Part shown: piece by piece, positions 12,501 to 23,385 of the stretch
How the letters are laid out: the number at the start of each line of letters is the position of its first letter
Numbering within the stretch: the first letter of the stretch is position 1
Origin: Carettochelys insculpta
Taxonomy: Eukaryota; Chordata; Testudines; Carettochelyidae
DNA length: 64,000 bases
Direction of reading: 5' to 3'
NCBI RefSeq assembly: GCF_033958435.1
Contig: NC_134160.1
Coordinates: forward strand, 10,155,001 to 10,219,000
Made by a program: the position numbers and the translations under genes
The notes under the pieces: generated by a model
Told to the model about the DNA's origin: nothing
The model's database searches: none
What the model saw: the letters and a program-made list of their open reading frames with translations, nothing else

Positions 12501-13346
12501 GTATCCCCTAGAATCACAGAACTGTAGGGCGGAAAGGTACCTTAATAGGTCGTCTAGGTCTGTCCACTACAGTGAGGCAGGACTAAATATCATCTCCATG
12601 TCCCTGACAGGTGTTTGTCTAACCTGCTCTCAAAGGCTCCCAATGCTGGAGATTCCACAAGACGCGCCCTCCGCGCCCCCACCCCCCCAGAGTAATTTGT
12701 TCTAGTGCTTAACTACCCTGACAGTTAGGATGTTTTTCCTAATGTCTAACCTCAATCTCTTGCTGCAACTGAAGCCCATTACGTCTGGTCTTGTCCTCAG
12801 TGGATAAGGAGAACAATTTATCATGCTCTTCTTTTTAATCTTTTACATACTTGAAGACAGTTACCGTACTCCCTGTCAGTCTGCTCTTCTATAAACTAAG
12901 CCGCTTTTTCCAGTCTTTCCTTGTAAGTCCCATTCCTAGATCTTTTAATTATTTTTGTTGTTCTCCTCTGGACTTTCTCCAGTTTGTCCACATCTTTTCC
13001 GCAGAGTGGTGCCCCACTTCTCCAATGGAAGCCTTATTGGTGCCACTACTTTTGTCTTGCTTACAACACTGCTGTTAATAAGTCCCAGGAGCCTGTGCCC
13101 TTTTTTTGCACTGGTATTATACAGTTGACTCGGTAGGTGCTGACAGCTTAGCACACGGTGTCTGGGAGTTTGTTACCTGATGACCATTGGTATTTTAACC
13201 CCTCCCTCTGCTCCATCTTGTTTTTCAGTTTAATAGACAGAAGAGGATTTATCCAGCCTGATGCTGGGAACCCATCCAGTCCCAAGAGTGAAATTCCCTC
13301 CTTTGGAGCCAAGACTGACACCAGCATGGTAGGAGGAATTCCCTAG
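3428..13346 (+). CDS. ZDHHC18: Palmitoyltransferase ZDHHC18, 3' part of gene (six coding exons)
   Basis: DHHC-family S-acyltransferase that transfers palmitate to cysteines of membrane-associated proteins, in the Golgi for the mammalian orthologue (family knowledge). Seen here: coding exons 3428-3577, 5275-5412, 5968-6016, 6765-6867, 8633-8742 and 13229-13346, all in phase, 668 nt in total, about 222 C-terminal residues. In order they give the cysteine-rich zinc-binding domain with the DHHC catalytic motif, transmembrane segments 3 and 4, a TTNED (TTxE-type) motif, the NPYSHKS (PaCCT-like) motif and a cytosolic tail ending SMVGGIP. The tail ending and the SFN neighbour favour ZDHHC18 over its close paralogues ZDHHC9 and ZDHHC14. 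The N-terminus and membrane spans 1-2 lie upstream of the window. The third intron is of AT-AC type. Confidence 0.95.
3578..5274 (+). other. ZDHHC18 intron, GC-rich middle
   Basis: GT-AG intron. About 4126-4610 is C/G-rich with a poly-G tract at 4466-4476 and resembles the inside of a nonautonomous DNA transposon, with weak ends (GGCCAACCTG... and ...CTCATCCCTGGTCCTG). The family is not identifiable by eye. The rest is unique intron. Confidence 0.5.
5275..5412 (+). CDS. ZDHHC18: ZDHHC18 exon: DHHC catalytic motif and TM3
   Basis: Acceptor TGGTTTCAG, donor GTAAGTAC at 5413. The split Glu codon (G+AG) is restored across the intron. The exon encodes [20 protein letters not shown], holding the catalytic Asp-His-His-Cys, followed by a hydrophobic span ([17 protein letters not shown]), the third membrane helix. 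Confidence 0.96.
5413..5967 (+). other. ZDHHC18 intron
   Basis: GT-AG intron of 555 bases between the TM3 exon and the 49-nt exon. No repeat or gene recognised. Confidence 0.85.
5968..6016 (+). CDS. ZDHHC18: ZDHHC18 exon: short lumenal-loop exon before an AT-AC intron
   Basis: A 49-nt exon after acceptor TTCCTAG. It encodes [15 protein letters not shown] and the first two bases of a Ser codon, matching the loop between membrane spans 3 and 4 of ZDHHC18. It is followed directly by ATATCCTTTT, not GT; the reading frame and protein match continue only if the AT-AC intron is removed. Confidence 0.93.
6017..6764 (+). other. U12-type AT-AC intron of ZDHHC18
   Basis: Starts with ATATCCTTTT (6017-6026), an exact match to the U12-type 5' splice site. 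Near the 3' end is TTCCTTGAC (6747-6755), an exact match to the U12 branch-site consensus TTCCTTRAY, followed after about 10 bases by the terminal AC at 6763-6764. No GT-AG alternative joins the flanking exons in frame: the Ser codon AG+T and the protein across the junction (TPA-S-VLELV) need this exact cut. Removal needs the minor spliceosome (U11/U12/U4atac/U6atac). Confidence 0.93.
6765..6867 (+). CDS. ZDHHC18: ZDHHC18 exon: TM4 and TTxE motif
   Basis: Begins one base into a Ser codon right after an AC acceptor and encodes [20 protein letters not shown], the fourth membrane helix, then [14 protein letters not shown], containing the TTxE-type motif of DHHC enzymes. Donor GTAAGTAT at 6868, phase 0. 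Confidence 0.95.
6868..8632 (+). other. ZDHHC18 intron
   Basis: GT-AG intron. Contains a MIR-type SINE at about 7395-7600 (TTGGGCAAGTCCCGTAGCCT, then a TTTGAAAGGGAGTAG block). Otherwise no feature recognised. Confidence 0.75.
8633..8742 (+). CDS. ZDHHC18: ZDHHC18 exon: PaCCT region
   Basis: Acceptor TTTCACTTGCAG, donor GTAAGAGC at 8743. Encodes [20 protein letters not shown] followed by [16 protein letters not shown]. The NPYSHKS stretch is the conserved palmitoyltransferase C-terminal (PaCCT) signature and the double Cys is conserved in the ZDHHC9/14/18 group. Confidence 0.95.
8743..13228 (+). other. ZDHHC18 last intron
   Basis: GT-AG intron of about 4.5 kb. 8743-10900 is mostly unique. 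10900-11900 is G/C-rich, low-complexity and probably derived from a DNA transposon. 12511-13110 is a reverse CR1 fragment. No exon seen; the open frames in the G/C-rich part have no recognisable protein. Confidence 0.6.
12511..13110 (-). repeat. CR1 LINE 3' fragment
   Basis: Begins AGAATCACAGAACTGTAGGG, the reverse complement of a CR1 3' end, followed by the usual CR1 blocks (GTCTAACCTGCTCTCAAAGG, GGAGATTCCACAAG, AAGCCCATTACGTCTGGTCT). Truncated, no intact reverse-transcriptase frame. Confidence 0.85.
13229..13346 (+). CDS. ZDHHC18: ZDHHC18 terminal coding exon
   Basis: Acceptor TTGTTTTTCAG at 13228. Encodes [20 protein letters not shown] and the end [10 protein letters not shown], then TAG at 13344-13346. 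The conserved ending SMVGG(I/H)P fixes the frame and the stop. A CR1 fragment ends only about 100 bases upstream of the acceptor. Confidence 0.94.
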
Positions 13347-14461
13347 TGGTGCTGTGTAGTCCAGTACTTGTCATGCCTGCACCCAGCTCCAGCCAGTACC
13401 TTCCCGTTATCTCCCCGACCTCAGGCCAGACAGCCCGGTGGTGCAGAGCTGCCAAAGACTCAGTCAAGCCACACGTTGCCGTTTTATTTATTTATTTCTT
13501 TGTTTCACTGTGATATGGCTTCCCTGGACTTTCAGCTGCTACAGTCTGAAGCCAAGCCAGACGTTGGCCTCCCCTGGGGAAAGGGGTTCTAACCACAGCT
13601 GGGAAGCAAAAAAGGCTGGTTGGGAAACCCCAGCCTCTTGGAACCATCCAAGTTTGGAGCGTCCATTCCAGAGAGCTGCCACCTTTCCTGCGAGGATGAG
13701 CTGAGTGGGCTGAGGTGCGGGGGCGGGAGGTGGACTCATGTCCCATCTTCTGTGCTGCGTTGTAGGTTGGGGCTTGGGGTTTTTGAAGATGAGGAAGGCT
13801 GAAAGCAGGGTCTCCCTGTGGTGTCTCTGCTAAAGTTCCAGCAGTATCTCTGCCCCAGCAGAGCAAGGTGCAGCTTCATGTGTCAGTATAAACTGAGCCT
13901 GTGGAATATATAGCGTCCTTTTCCCAGCAGCAGTGGTGAGTTGCAGAATTGAGGCTGGCTGCTTGAGATGACATTCTCATTCCCAAGTGTTGGGGAGACA
14001 TCTGAGGGTGCAGAGCCATACTGGGCAATGAGCTTCGGGAGGAAAATAGATGTGCCATGCCACTTGGTATTCAATGCTGGCTGTCTCCTGGTCACAGAGA
14101 AGGTGCTGACCAACGCTTCCTAGCGTTGTAGCCATTTTGGCCAGTAAGAAGCCACACAGAGACAAGGATACAGACGAGGATTGAAGAGCTTCTCAGAGGC
14201 ACGGCCTGTCCAAATTGGGTTACCCTGAGTGCTGGTGGGTGTTAGTTTGCCATTGGTTTGGGTTCCTGGCCAGTAGACTAGAGAACAGAGCCACCTGCTG
14301 GTCCTCTGGGAATGGTTACTCTGAGTTTGTTTGCCTCCAGAGATGCTCAGTACCTGTTGGTGTGCCTTGCCAGGTGTTCACCAGTCTGCCTTGGGGGGTT
14401 ATTGATGCTGCCAAGTGTGGATAGGGGAACTACACACATTAGCAATACTTGAAATGTGTTT

Positions 14462-14467
14462 ATTAAA
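14462..14467 (+). terminator. Candidate poly(A) signal ATTAAA for ZDHHC18
   Basis: ATTAAA about 1.1 kb after the stop codon, followed by T-rich and TG-rich sequence (from about 14497). The nearest of three candidates; it would give a short 3' UTR. Confidence 0.3.
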
Positions 14468-15194
14468 AGCTGCTGGCTATTTTTGCACAATTTTGTAGAT
14501 TTTTTTTTTTTTTTTGTTAAAATATTGGTCTGGGTAGTGCTGTGCATGTTCCTGGCACCAGAATCGGGATTCACAGTACGTTCTGTGTTCAGCCGCTTGT
14601 TTAGGTGCCCCTGGGAATTGCGGTATGTATCTGACCCCAAGCCCATTTGTCTGTCTCACCTGTGCTTTCATCATTAGTCAGTGCCTTTGGGAGGCAGGTG
14701 GTCATGAAGGTATTCCCCTGTGTTTTGCTTCTCACATCATGAGTGACGGCAAACTAGCAGAGAATGGCCAGCAGCTGCAAACATATGGAGAGCATAGGGT
14801 GTGCAGAGGGGAGCTGGTACCTACCCTGAGAGTCAGCCTGCTGGGTAGTGGTGAGCTTCAGTGGGACTGTGTTTAAATGCACCCCCCATACAGTGTTCCC
14901 ACATTCTATGCATTCCCTTCCTCTCTGGTTTTTGGCACCTTTGTAGCTCAGTTTTGATTTTGGCCAAAAAGTTGCAAATCCCAATTGTTCAAAGAGCGGT
15001 GCATGAGATGAGCCCCGCCCCTCCACCGCCCACGTCCTGCAATTAGGATCTGTATTTACATGCTCCAGGCTTCTTGCAGAAGGCAGTGGTTTTAGGTGCG
15101 GCTTTAAGGAAAGCCTTAGCTGAGAAGAATACTGGATGATTTCAGGCCATTCCTTTTGGAGGATTTGATTAAAATTCTCCTTCCATTCTCAAAG

Positions 15195-15598
15195 GCTGTG
15201 TCTACACTAGCCCAAAACTTTGAAATTGCCATGCAAATGGCCATTTCGAAGTTTACTAATGAAGTGCTGAAATACATATTCAGTGCCTCATTAGCATGTG
15301 GGTGGCCACGGCGCTTCGAAATTGATGCAGCTCGTCCAGACGGGGCTCCTTTTCAAAAGGACCCCGGCTACTTCGAAGTCTCCTTATTCCTATCTGCTCA
15401 TAGGAATAAGGGGACTTTGAAGTAGCCAGGGTCCTTTCGAAAAGGAGCCCCATATGGACAAGCCGCGTCAATTTCGAAGCGCCGTGGCTGACCGCATGCT
15501 AATGAGGCGCTGAATATGTATTTCAGTGCTTCATTAGTGAACTTCGAAAACGGCCATTGCATGGCAATTTCAAAGTTTTGGGCTAGTGTAGACACAGC
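15195..15598. mobile_element. 404-bp palindromic fold-back element
   Basis: Two arms (15195-15393 and 15400-15598) are inverted copies with no net length difference and only scattered substitutions, mostly C/T and G/A, with a loop of about 6-8 bases (TCTGCTCA). Ends are GCTGTGTCTACACTAGCC and its exact complement. Rich in TTCGAA. No protein frame, so nonautonomous; class not assignable by eye. No clear target-site duplication (left ...CTCAAAG, right GTATGTG...). Confidence 0.85.
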
Positions 15599-16448
15599 GT
15601 ATGTGTTCCTCTTGCTTCATGTTTCTGGCTCAGTGCACAGAGATCTCAGCGTTCAAGTGAGATGCAGTCTGGCAGGGTGCAGTTGTTAGTGGACTGATCT
15701 TATAGTATAGCCTGGTGGTGGTGGTGCTGCCTTGTCAAATTGTATGTATGGCTGGGGACAGGATGAGCCCGGCTTCATATGCTGTTCCCAATCAGTCTCC
15801 TTTCCATCAAGACGACAAGTCCAAAGCCGCTCCCTGTTACTAGTGGCCACAAGCATGTCTCAGTTATTCCTAGGAGATGTATGCTCCCACATCACCCCCA
15901 AGTGGTAATGTGCCCCACTGCTGACAGCTGAGGTGAAGAAGGGTTGGCACCAGCCTGTAGCGTGAACTACCCCCTGACCCCTGGGGGCCACCCCTGAATC
16001 TCAGGAGTCGGGCAGGGCAGGGCAGGGCAGCTCACTCTGACATGCAAAGGTACCACACGTGTGCCTTGCCATAATTAGGTGATCTTTAGCCTCAGCCAAC
16101 TCAGTGCAGCAGCGTAAAAGCTGCTGCTGTTTCTGGAAAATAACACTCCAAAAGCCACTTCCCATAAAGCGGCAGTTCCCTTCTGTCTTCCCCTTATCCA
16201 CAAATAGCCAGTGTTCCTCATCCAGCGCACTAACTCTCCTGTGGCCCTGTTGCTGCCTTTCATTGCTTGTGTAATTGTAGGACTGGCAGATGGGTGGAGA
16301 GGTCAGTAAAGCTGCACGCTAAGAGGCTGCATCTTTAATAGGAAGGGATGGGAAAACTGACCCTGCCTCCTACAGGAGTTCTGCGGGAGGGAGGGGGAGG
16401 CAAACTCTTGCACTTCAGTTTGAACCTGTTTCTCTTGTTACTTGCTGG

Positions 16449-16454
16449 AATAAA
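16449..16454 (+). terminator. Candidate poly(A) signal AATAAA for ZDHHC18
   Basis: AATAAA followed by TTTTTAAAGTGGTTGGGG and TTTGTTTTTCC, a T/GT-rich downstream element. It would give a 3' UTR of about 3.1 kb. Confidence 0.35.
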
Positions 16455-17699
16455 GTTATATTTTTAAAGTGGTTGGGGATTTGTTTTTCCTTCTCTGGGT
16501 TTGGAGGCACATTCCTCAGCTTCTGCAGCAGGGTGAGTAACGATTCTATGCATGTCCTGTGGAGGTTGGTGGCTTCTGCCAGCTGCAAGTCTTGGCTGAT
16601 CTCTGTAATCGTCTCCTGCAGGATCAGGCTGGAAGGTACGCATGGCTGCAAACCCCTCAGCTTGGCCTAGCCCTGGGGTTTCTCAGGATTTTGTTATTCA
16701 GCTGCTAAAATGTGGCACAGCTCAAACTGCATCTTTCTTCAGAGGCTTTAAGTTCAGCACCCTTCTCCCAAGCCGCTCTCCGTCTAACCCAGGCCAGTGC
16801 TGTCCCAGGATCAGAGGCTGGCCTGAGGCCGAGTGCCCAGCCTCTCGCACGGTCCCTGCCAGTGAATGCTGCAGTGCATAATCTCTGGTGTCTTCCCCAG
16901 GAGGATGCCTGCCAGGACTTTGCCATTTCCTGCACAGCCTGATGGGATCTAACACCCGTGCCCCCTTTCCGGATGTTAGCCCTGCTTTTCTGAGGGCTAG
17001 CTGGTAAGAGAGCACTTTCTTCTTCTTTCCCCAGTCAAGTGACTCATGTCATCCTCGCTGCATGATTCACTCTGTACGTGGACCCCCAGCTACCCTCTGG
17101 TGTGTGTAGACATTGGTGTGTAGTGTGTGCCGAGAGCCCTGCCGGTGTTCCTGCATCGTGATAGGCTGCGTGCTGTGCTAGGCTGTATGGGAAGTAGATC
17201 GATTAATCCCAGCCTTGCGGACGATTAGCAGAAGCTCTCGTTGTACTGCAGTGCAGCCGGAGTCGAGGCAGAGCAGAGGTGCTTGGCTGAGAGCTGCCGT
17301 GTGTTACTCGTGGTTTAGGTTAGCGGTCAGCAGAGCACGCAGGGGTTAGAGAACAGGGTGGATTGGGCTCAGATGGGATGCCCAGGTAGAAGAAGGGTTA
17401 AGGAAGGGATGGGGTCTGGGTCCAGACCGCAGCTTGTTGGGATCTGGATCCCAAGTCTCAGGGCTCCTCTGCGTGGCCTTTGGCCCATGGCAGGGTGAAG
17501 GGTTTGGAGCCCTGAGCTTCGCAGGTTAGACCAGGTCAAGAGCTCGGCTGGGGAGGAGGAAGCGGCAGTGGAGCCGGGGGAAGGGTGGAGAAGCAGCAGT
17601 AGCCTGGGCAGCTTGCCCCAGAGGCTTCCTATCATTCCTCTGATTGGATGGAATTCCTGCCATTCAAAGCAGCAGAGGGCAGTGCCTGGAAGCAGGGGG

Positions 17700-18245
17700 G
17701 AGGGGGCTCATAGCCATGTCTGTCCTGGAGGTGCTACAAGGTAAGTTGCAATCCGTCACCCACACCCCATGCCCCTCAATCACTCTTGCGCCTCTCCCAT
17801 CCAGACCCCCACTCCCACTTTGCTGCACCCTCCCACCTGCTCCTGCATCCCAAAGCCTTCACCACCTCCCCCCCAGACCCCTCACCCCCAACATGACCCT
17901 TCCAGACCCCAAACCCTCCTGCACCCCCACCCCCAGCCTGCCTCTGCACCCCCTCCTGCCCAGACCCCCACCCCTGCCCTATACCTCCCCTCCGGCATGG
18001 AGCCCCCAATTCCCAGCCTGCTCCTGCACCCTCCCACCTACCCAGATCCTCACCCACAGCCCACTCCTGCTCTCCTTCCCAGACTCCCTAATGCTCACCT
18101 GCTCCTGTACCCTCCTGCCCAGACCCTGTTGCCCATAGTGGGGGACCGCATCAGTGAGGTGGTTTTTTGCACCTCTGTGGTCCCCAAACGATTGGTCTAC
18201 TGGTCAGTGGCCCCCGACCCAAAAAAGGTGCCTGCTCCTGGGTTA
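17700..18245. repeat. C-rich transposon-like repeat
   Basis: Degenerate CCTGCTCCTGCACCCTCCCA-like units recur through 17780-18130, ending in a segment with GTGGTCCCCAAACGATTGGT and CTACTGGTCAGTGGCCCCCG. The last part resembles the end of a nonautonomous hAT-type element. The open frames here are low-complexity (Pro/Ser/Leu-rich) and not genes. Confidence 0.45.
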
Positions 18246-18365
18246 AGGCAGTAGGGCTTTAGGCCCTGAATGGTGGCTGCAAAGAGGGTGAATTGCCCTA
18301 GCAGTGGCAGATGAGATGCTGCTGTGGGTAAAAGAGACGCCCTGCTGATGCAGAGAAGCGACATG

Positions 18366-18560
18366 TAGAGCAGGGTGGGGTGGGAACACGGGACTCAGAG
18401 CCAGGAATGGATTTGTAATCCTGGCTCTGTCTCTGATGCACTTTGTGACTAAGTCACTTCCCTTTTCTGTACCTCCATTTTCCTCTCTGTAACGTGAAAC
18501 TCATCCTCCAACATGCCTGTGACACAGGTGAGTAATTTGCAAAGTGCTCTGAAGACAATG
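18366..18560 (+). repeat. MIR SINE
   Basis: Shows AATCCTGGCTCTGTCTCTGA, a TGTGACTAAGTCACTTCCC block, CTCCATTTTCCTCTCTGTAA and TTTGCAAAGTGCTCTGA, in the order expected for MIR. Confidence 0.7.
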
Positions 18561-20314
18561 TAGCGTTACCGCTGTGCTTGTTACTCAGTGCCGAGGGCGG
18601 GGGATTCGGCAGGGGCAGCCCTGCTAGCACTTGCATAACTGCCCATCTTGTTCCTGCCACACACCATTTAATTAGCTAGTGTCCGCTAGAAGGGGACCTT
18701 CGAGGCTGCCCAGCGGCCAGGAGGCGGGATGGAGCCTGCCAGTGTGTGTTCCCACACTTCCCAGCGCAGTCCTTAGACCCTTTGTATTTCTGACTCTGAA
18801 AGTCAGCTACCCCTGCAGCCAGGTGCTGCTGCTATTCTCCTTCAGGTACTGGCTACAACTGGCGTGGATGCAAAGGAAGACGGCACCTAGGAGCTTTGCA
18901 GTAAACAGACCTCAGAGGGGCTCACAGCGGCTGCATGTGTCTTGCTCCGTTACTGTGGGAGGCTATGCCCCGCTGCCTCCTCGTCCTCTCCCCACTGAGT
19001 GCTGTCTTGCTCATATGGTGGACTCCTCATCACACCCTCCCTCCTGCATGATGCTTGAGAGCCTTGGTCGGTAATAACTCACCTGTCTTGTTTTGAGGGG
19101 TCTAAACAGCTGGCATCTGCCTGCAGTGGGTGTTGCCAGAGGTCAGCTGCTGCGGCTCCTGAGAAGAGCATTGCTGGAGTATCACTGGTGCAGCTGGTGC
19201 TGATCTGACCCCATCCTGCTCTGTTCTTTCCTGTGGTTGGCGTGGAAGATCCACTCTCTTTGGCTCTTCTCCCCTGACTCTCACTCTGGTATTTCTTGTA
19301 CTAACCCTCTCTTTTCTCCTCCCCTTTCCTTTCCCTGCACTGACTGGGCGAAACCCAGTATGCTCAGAGGACTAAAGCGCTCTTGAGCACTGCGGCTGTC
19401 CCTCTCTTGGACCATCCTAAGGGGAGCCAAGAGAACACGGAAAATACCTGAAACAACAGCCATTTCTGCCACCTGTGCCTCCGCGCTCCAGGGCTTTGCT
19501 ACCACCCCTCAGTCGCTCCCATTGTGAGAGAGGTGGGAAAGCTGCCGCCCACGTGGAAAAGCCCTTCCAAGCCCGCATGGAGCTGACGTGCTTAGCTCTC
19601 CTGTGGGTTTGAAGCATAAAGCCATAAAGACGTCCATTCTGAGTGCAATAAGTGGAGTTTTGACTGTCTCCTGCAGCTGGAAAGAGACTCCTGCAACTGA
19701 GCTAAGGCCATTGCTGCCTCCTTGGGTGTAACCTTACCCTGCAGTGTTACCGCGTCTCCCCCTCACACACTGAAGAGGTCATTAAGTTACGTAGATTAGC
19801 AGGTACACAAACCTTTACCAGGTGTATGCGACGTGTGCAGCTGGAACCATGGGCTTCTGAAGCGGAATTTCTGCTGGAACTGGCCAGCTGGCCACCCCCA
19901 CACCCGTGAGTTGCGTGCACTGTACGTGTGCAGGCAAAGCACACTCCTGTTTTGGAGGTAGTTCGTGTGTGCGTTGTCAGTGAGAGTTCACCTTTCAGAC
20001 ACCACCTAGTGAGTTCTGTGCTGCCTAGGATGCACTACTTTACGTGACGGGAAATCAGTGCAGTAGCTGTTGAAGTTATGACTTTTGCAGTCCCTGTATA
20101 GGTTCCTTGCTGCCGCTGTCAGTGTTATTGAAAGGACAGAGCAGGCAAGGGGGTCGGGGGAGGGCGGATCATATGCGTTAATGCTCTGGCAGCCACCGGC
20201 TAAGCGAGTGGAAGGGTTTGTGAAGGTGGAACTGTGAGACCCCCCGCCCCATGTCAGCTCTGCCTGCAGGCTGGTAGGGGGGAAATTTATGTCTGCATTT
20301 TACTTTTGTAACAA

Positions 20315-20320
20315 AATAAA
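20315..20320 (+). terminator. Candidate poly(A) signal AATAAA for ZDHHC18
   Basis: AATAAA preceded by a TGTA (TTTTGTAAC) and followed by TTTCTCCTATTTACTGTAC. The surroundings look like a genuine 3' end, but it would imply a 7-kb 3' UTR or a separate noncoding transcript. Confidence 0.4.
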
Positions 20321-20417
20321 GTTTCTCCTATTTACTGTACATGGGCATCTGGCTCTCATTTCTCCCACCCCCAAAGGGGGCATGCTTCCAGGCTGCTCTT
20401 ACTGGGTATACTGAGAA

Positions 20418-20741
20418 GCAGGGGTGAGCCAAGTGGGGGGAAGACCCCCTTGGGGGCATTACATTTCGTAATGGGGCAAAGCATGATCGGCTGTTGGGTC
20501 TTGTGCTCATCCATCCCAGTAAAAAAGTTGAAATCTGTGTTCACATTTATAGAGCGACAAATAGTTTTTACAGTCTACAGACTTAACTTTCTTCCATGTG
20601 CCAAAAGGGTTTTTCTTTCATGTGAACAGAATCAACATTTCCATCGGTTTGGATTACACTAGACCGATGCAGGGTGGGGTGGGGCTGATAATTGCAGGGA
20701 CAAAAAGTGGAGCCTGACATAAAAAGTTTGCTCACCCCTGC
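20418..20741. mobile_element. Nonautonomous hAT-like element
   Basis: Terminal inverted repeats CAGGGGTGAGCCAA (left) and TTTGCTCACCCCTG (right). Flanking 8-mers CTGAGAAG and CATCAGAG are only partly alike, so an 8-bp target duplication is possible but decayed. No transposase frame. Confidence 0.6.
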
Positions 20742-21728
20742 ATCAGAGGGTTGAGAGAATGAAGAAGCAGCATAAAAGGGTTTGCGTGAGGCTGTGGGAG
20801 TCTTTGTTTAAAGCACACAGGGTTCCCTCATCCAAAAGCCAGCGCTGACGCTGGCCAGGGCGTAAGGGCGCCATCAAGCCGTCTTCCCCCCGTAAAGTAG
20901 GAAGGAAACCTGGTCCATTCCCACAATGGGAGGAAATACCTGAGGAGTATCATATGTCTGGTGCTGAATTGTCGCCATTTTGCCCAGTCCATGCCACCCA
21001 ATCTCAAATGCTCAATGCTGAAAGGCCAGCCAGAGATGGAAGTTGTCGGGACCTCGTCGACTCTTTCTACAAAATGGAGACGGGGTGGGCTGTGGCTCTG
21101 GAGGGGGTGGATGGGTTGGTTCAAACAAGCTTTGTGGGTCGGGGGTTCAGAGTCCTGCATACGCTCTGCAGACTGTGTTGCCGGGTCTCAGTTAAGTGGC
21201 TCTGTAGAGCAGAGCTACCAAAACTCTGCCTCAAGCCTAATGTGTGGGAGCTGCTGCATTGAGTGCGGGGGGAGTGGGGAGCCAGCAGCAGCCAGTGGTG
21301 ACCCATGACCCTACCACAGAACATGGAGAGGGCCTAGAGAGGCCCCGGTGAAGCCATTTAATAGGTCTCTCTTGTTAAGAGCTCGTATTATATTCAGAGC
21401 CGTAAGTTACTTCACTCAGACTGAGTCCTGGCTGGAGGCAGCTCCAGGAGCCTTATTTCTCTCTGCTGTCTCACAGGTGGACCAGAGTCAGCCATAGCAG
21501 CATGAGGATGCCATGAGCTGTCTTCTCACACAGTCCAGGGGTGAGCTGGTAACCAAGAGACACAAAGGGGTGGAGGATGTCATTTGAAGTTGAGCTTAAA
21601 ACATTTCTGATTGACTCCACAAGGGATGGAAAGCCAGAGACTGGTTGTGGATTTGTACTACGTCCAGAACCATGGCTCCCAAAATCCGCTGATGCCATTG
21701 CCCTTCTCAGCATGGATCAGAACAAGTA

Positions 21729-22041
21729 CAGGTTGAACCTCTCTCATCTGGCACTCTTGGGAGCTGACCAGTGCCGGACAAGAGAATTTGCCAGACCACG
21801 GGAGGTCACTATTGTCTAGTGGCATTACCAACACTTCCACTGCTTCCTGGGCTCTCAGAAGACATTGGAGCTAAATAACAGCACAGAACAGTGAGAGCCA
21901 GGACTTGGGGCTGGAAACAAACTTTAAGGGACCACAGGAAACTTGGCCACACCCATGATAAGCGGTCATCCAGATAGCTACAATTCTGCTGGATCATGCA
22001 GTTTGCTGGACAAGAGTTCTGAATTAGAGAGGTTCATCCTG
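21729..22041. mobile_element. Nonautonomous Tc1/mariner-like element, copy 1
   Basis: Ends CAGGTTGAACCTCTCTCATC and GATTAGAG-type complement (...GAATTAGAGAGGTTCATCCTG), flanked on both sides by TA (21727-21728 and 22042-22043), the target preference of Tc1/mariner/pogo elements. 313 bp, no transposase. Confidence 0.85.
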
Positions 22042-23084
22042 TAGATGGAAGGATTGCTAAACAAACCTCACACAGCTGCATCAGGTTTCTAAATGCTTTG
22101 CAAACGTGAATGGATTTAGAGCTCCATGTGACTTTGCTGCAGACTCCACAGACCGTACAAGTGCCACGGGCTGTAGGTCATAATGTGTAATTCAGGGAAA
22201 CGTGCCCCCAACCTATTGTGCATTTGAGGTGTATGTTAGTTTGGACTTTGTCCTTGAGGCAGCAGGTGCTGCCTTTGCTGAAAGTTTGTGTGGTGCTGCC
22301 ATCATCAAGGACAGTCTACCAGTCTGGCCTGCACTTCAGTTGTATCCCGTTTGAAAGGGAAGTGGCCCAGCCCATCTTGGCAAAATACGTACTGATGCGC
22401 CTACACACAGCTACTCGGAGTACACACTGGGCCCACCAAGGACAATAGTTTGGTGATTGCTTAAAACTGGTCACCAAATGGAAGCAAGCAGAGATTCAGA
22501 CTGTAACAAGGCAGTGTCTTCACCCTCCTAAGAACAGAAGGGACGAACGGAGCTCAAGGTGCTGTGGGAGCGCTATTAATTCCCTGGTTGGGTGGGTACT
22601 GGAGAGTTTTCACAGGTTTGACATGACAGCTGGGCCTAGTTTCCTTTCAGGAAACTTCACACCAGTCAGGGGCTGAGAATTTCACTGAAGGGGACCTGCA
22701 CTAAAGCCCTTGTGCAGTCTGATTGCTGGGATAGGGAGGCTAGACACGTCATAAAGAAAACTGCTGTCTGAAGGCAGCAGCTCAAGCATGGGACAGTGGA
22801 ATTCAGTGGCTGCGTGGATCAAATATTGCTTCCCAAATTCTGTTTCCTGGGTGCTGACTAGCTTGTCCCCTGGAAGAGGAAGGAACAGGTATTTCTGGAG
22901 TCGGTGGAATGCAGTGAAGGAGCACTCAGGCATGTGAGCGCTCGTAGTACGTGGCACCAGGGACGCCAGGAAAAGGATGGCCAGTTGCAGGGAAGGTGGC
23001 TGTACTGTGGGACTTGCCCAGAGTCTCCCCCGGCCTCGTACTCAGCCCACAGTGCAGATTCGTGCACCAGCATGTAGCTGTCCT

Positions 23085-23385
23085 GGAATCGTAAAATATT
23101 AGAACTGGAAGGGATTTTGAGAGGTCATCGAGTCCAGTCCCCTGCCCTCAGGGTGGGACCAAGCACCATCTGTATCATCCCTGATGGATATTTATCCAAC
23201 CTGTTCTTAAATCTCTCTACTGAGGGAGATTCTACAACCACCCCAGGCTATTTATTCCGATACTTAACCACCCTGATGGGAAATTTTTCCCAATGTCCAA
23301 CCAAAACCTCACTTGCTGCAATTTAAGCCTATTGCTTCTTGTCCTCACTGTCCTAGCAGGGGGTCTGATCCCAGTGCTGGTGTTA
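23085..23385 (-). repeat. CR1 LINE 3' fragment
   Basis: Reverse CR1 end: AATCGTAAAATATTAGAACT, then TCATCGAGTCCAGTCCCCTG, ACCATCTGTATCATCCCTGA and CCACCCTGATGGGAAATTTT. Confidence 0.85.

Larger units (their letters stand above)
13347..20340 (+). other. ZDHHC18 3' UTR and downstream flank
   Basis: No coding sequence recognised. Candidate poly(A) signals on the + strand are at 14462, 16449 and 20315. The region also has a 404-bp palindromic element (15195-15598), a C-rich tract of probable transposon origin (about 17700-18245) and a MIR (about 18366-18560). How much is UTR cannot be decided without transcripts. Confidence 0.5.

Noticed and set aside
17644..18254. Long Pro/Ser/Leu-rich open frames of about 160 residues
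   Set aside because: They run through a C-rich degenerate repeat; no domain, no splice context and low complexity in every frame.
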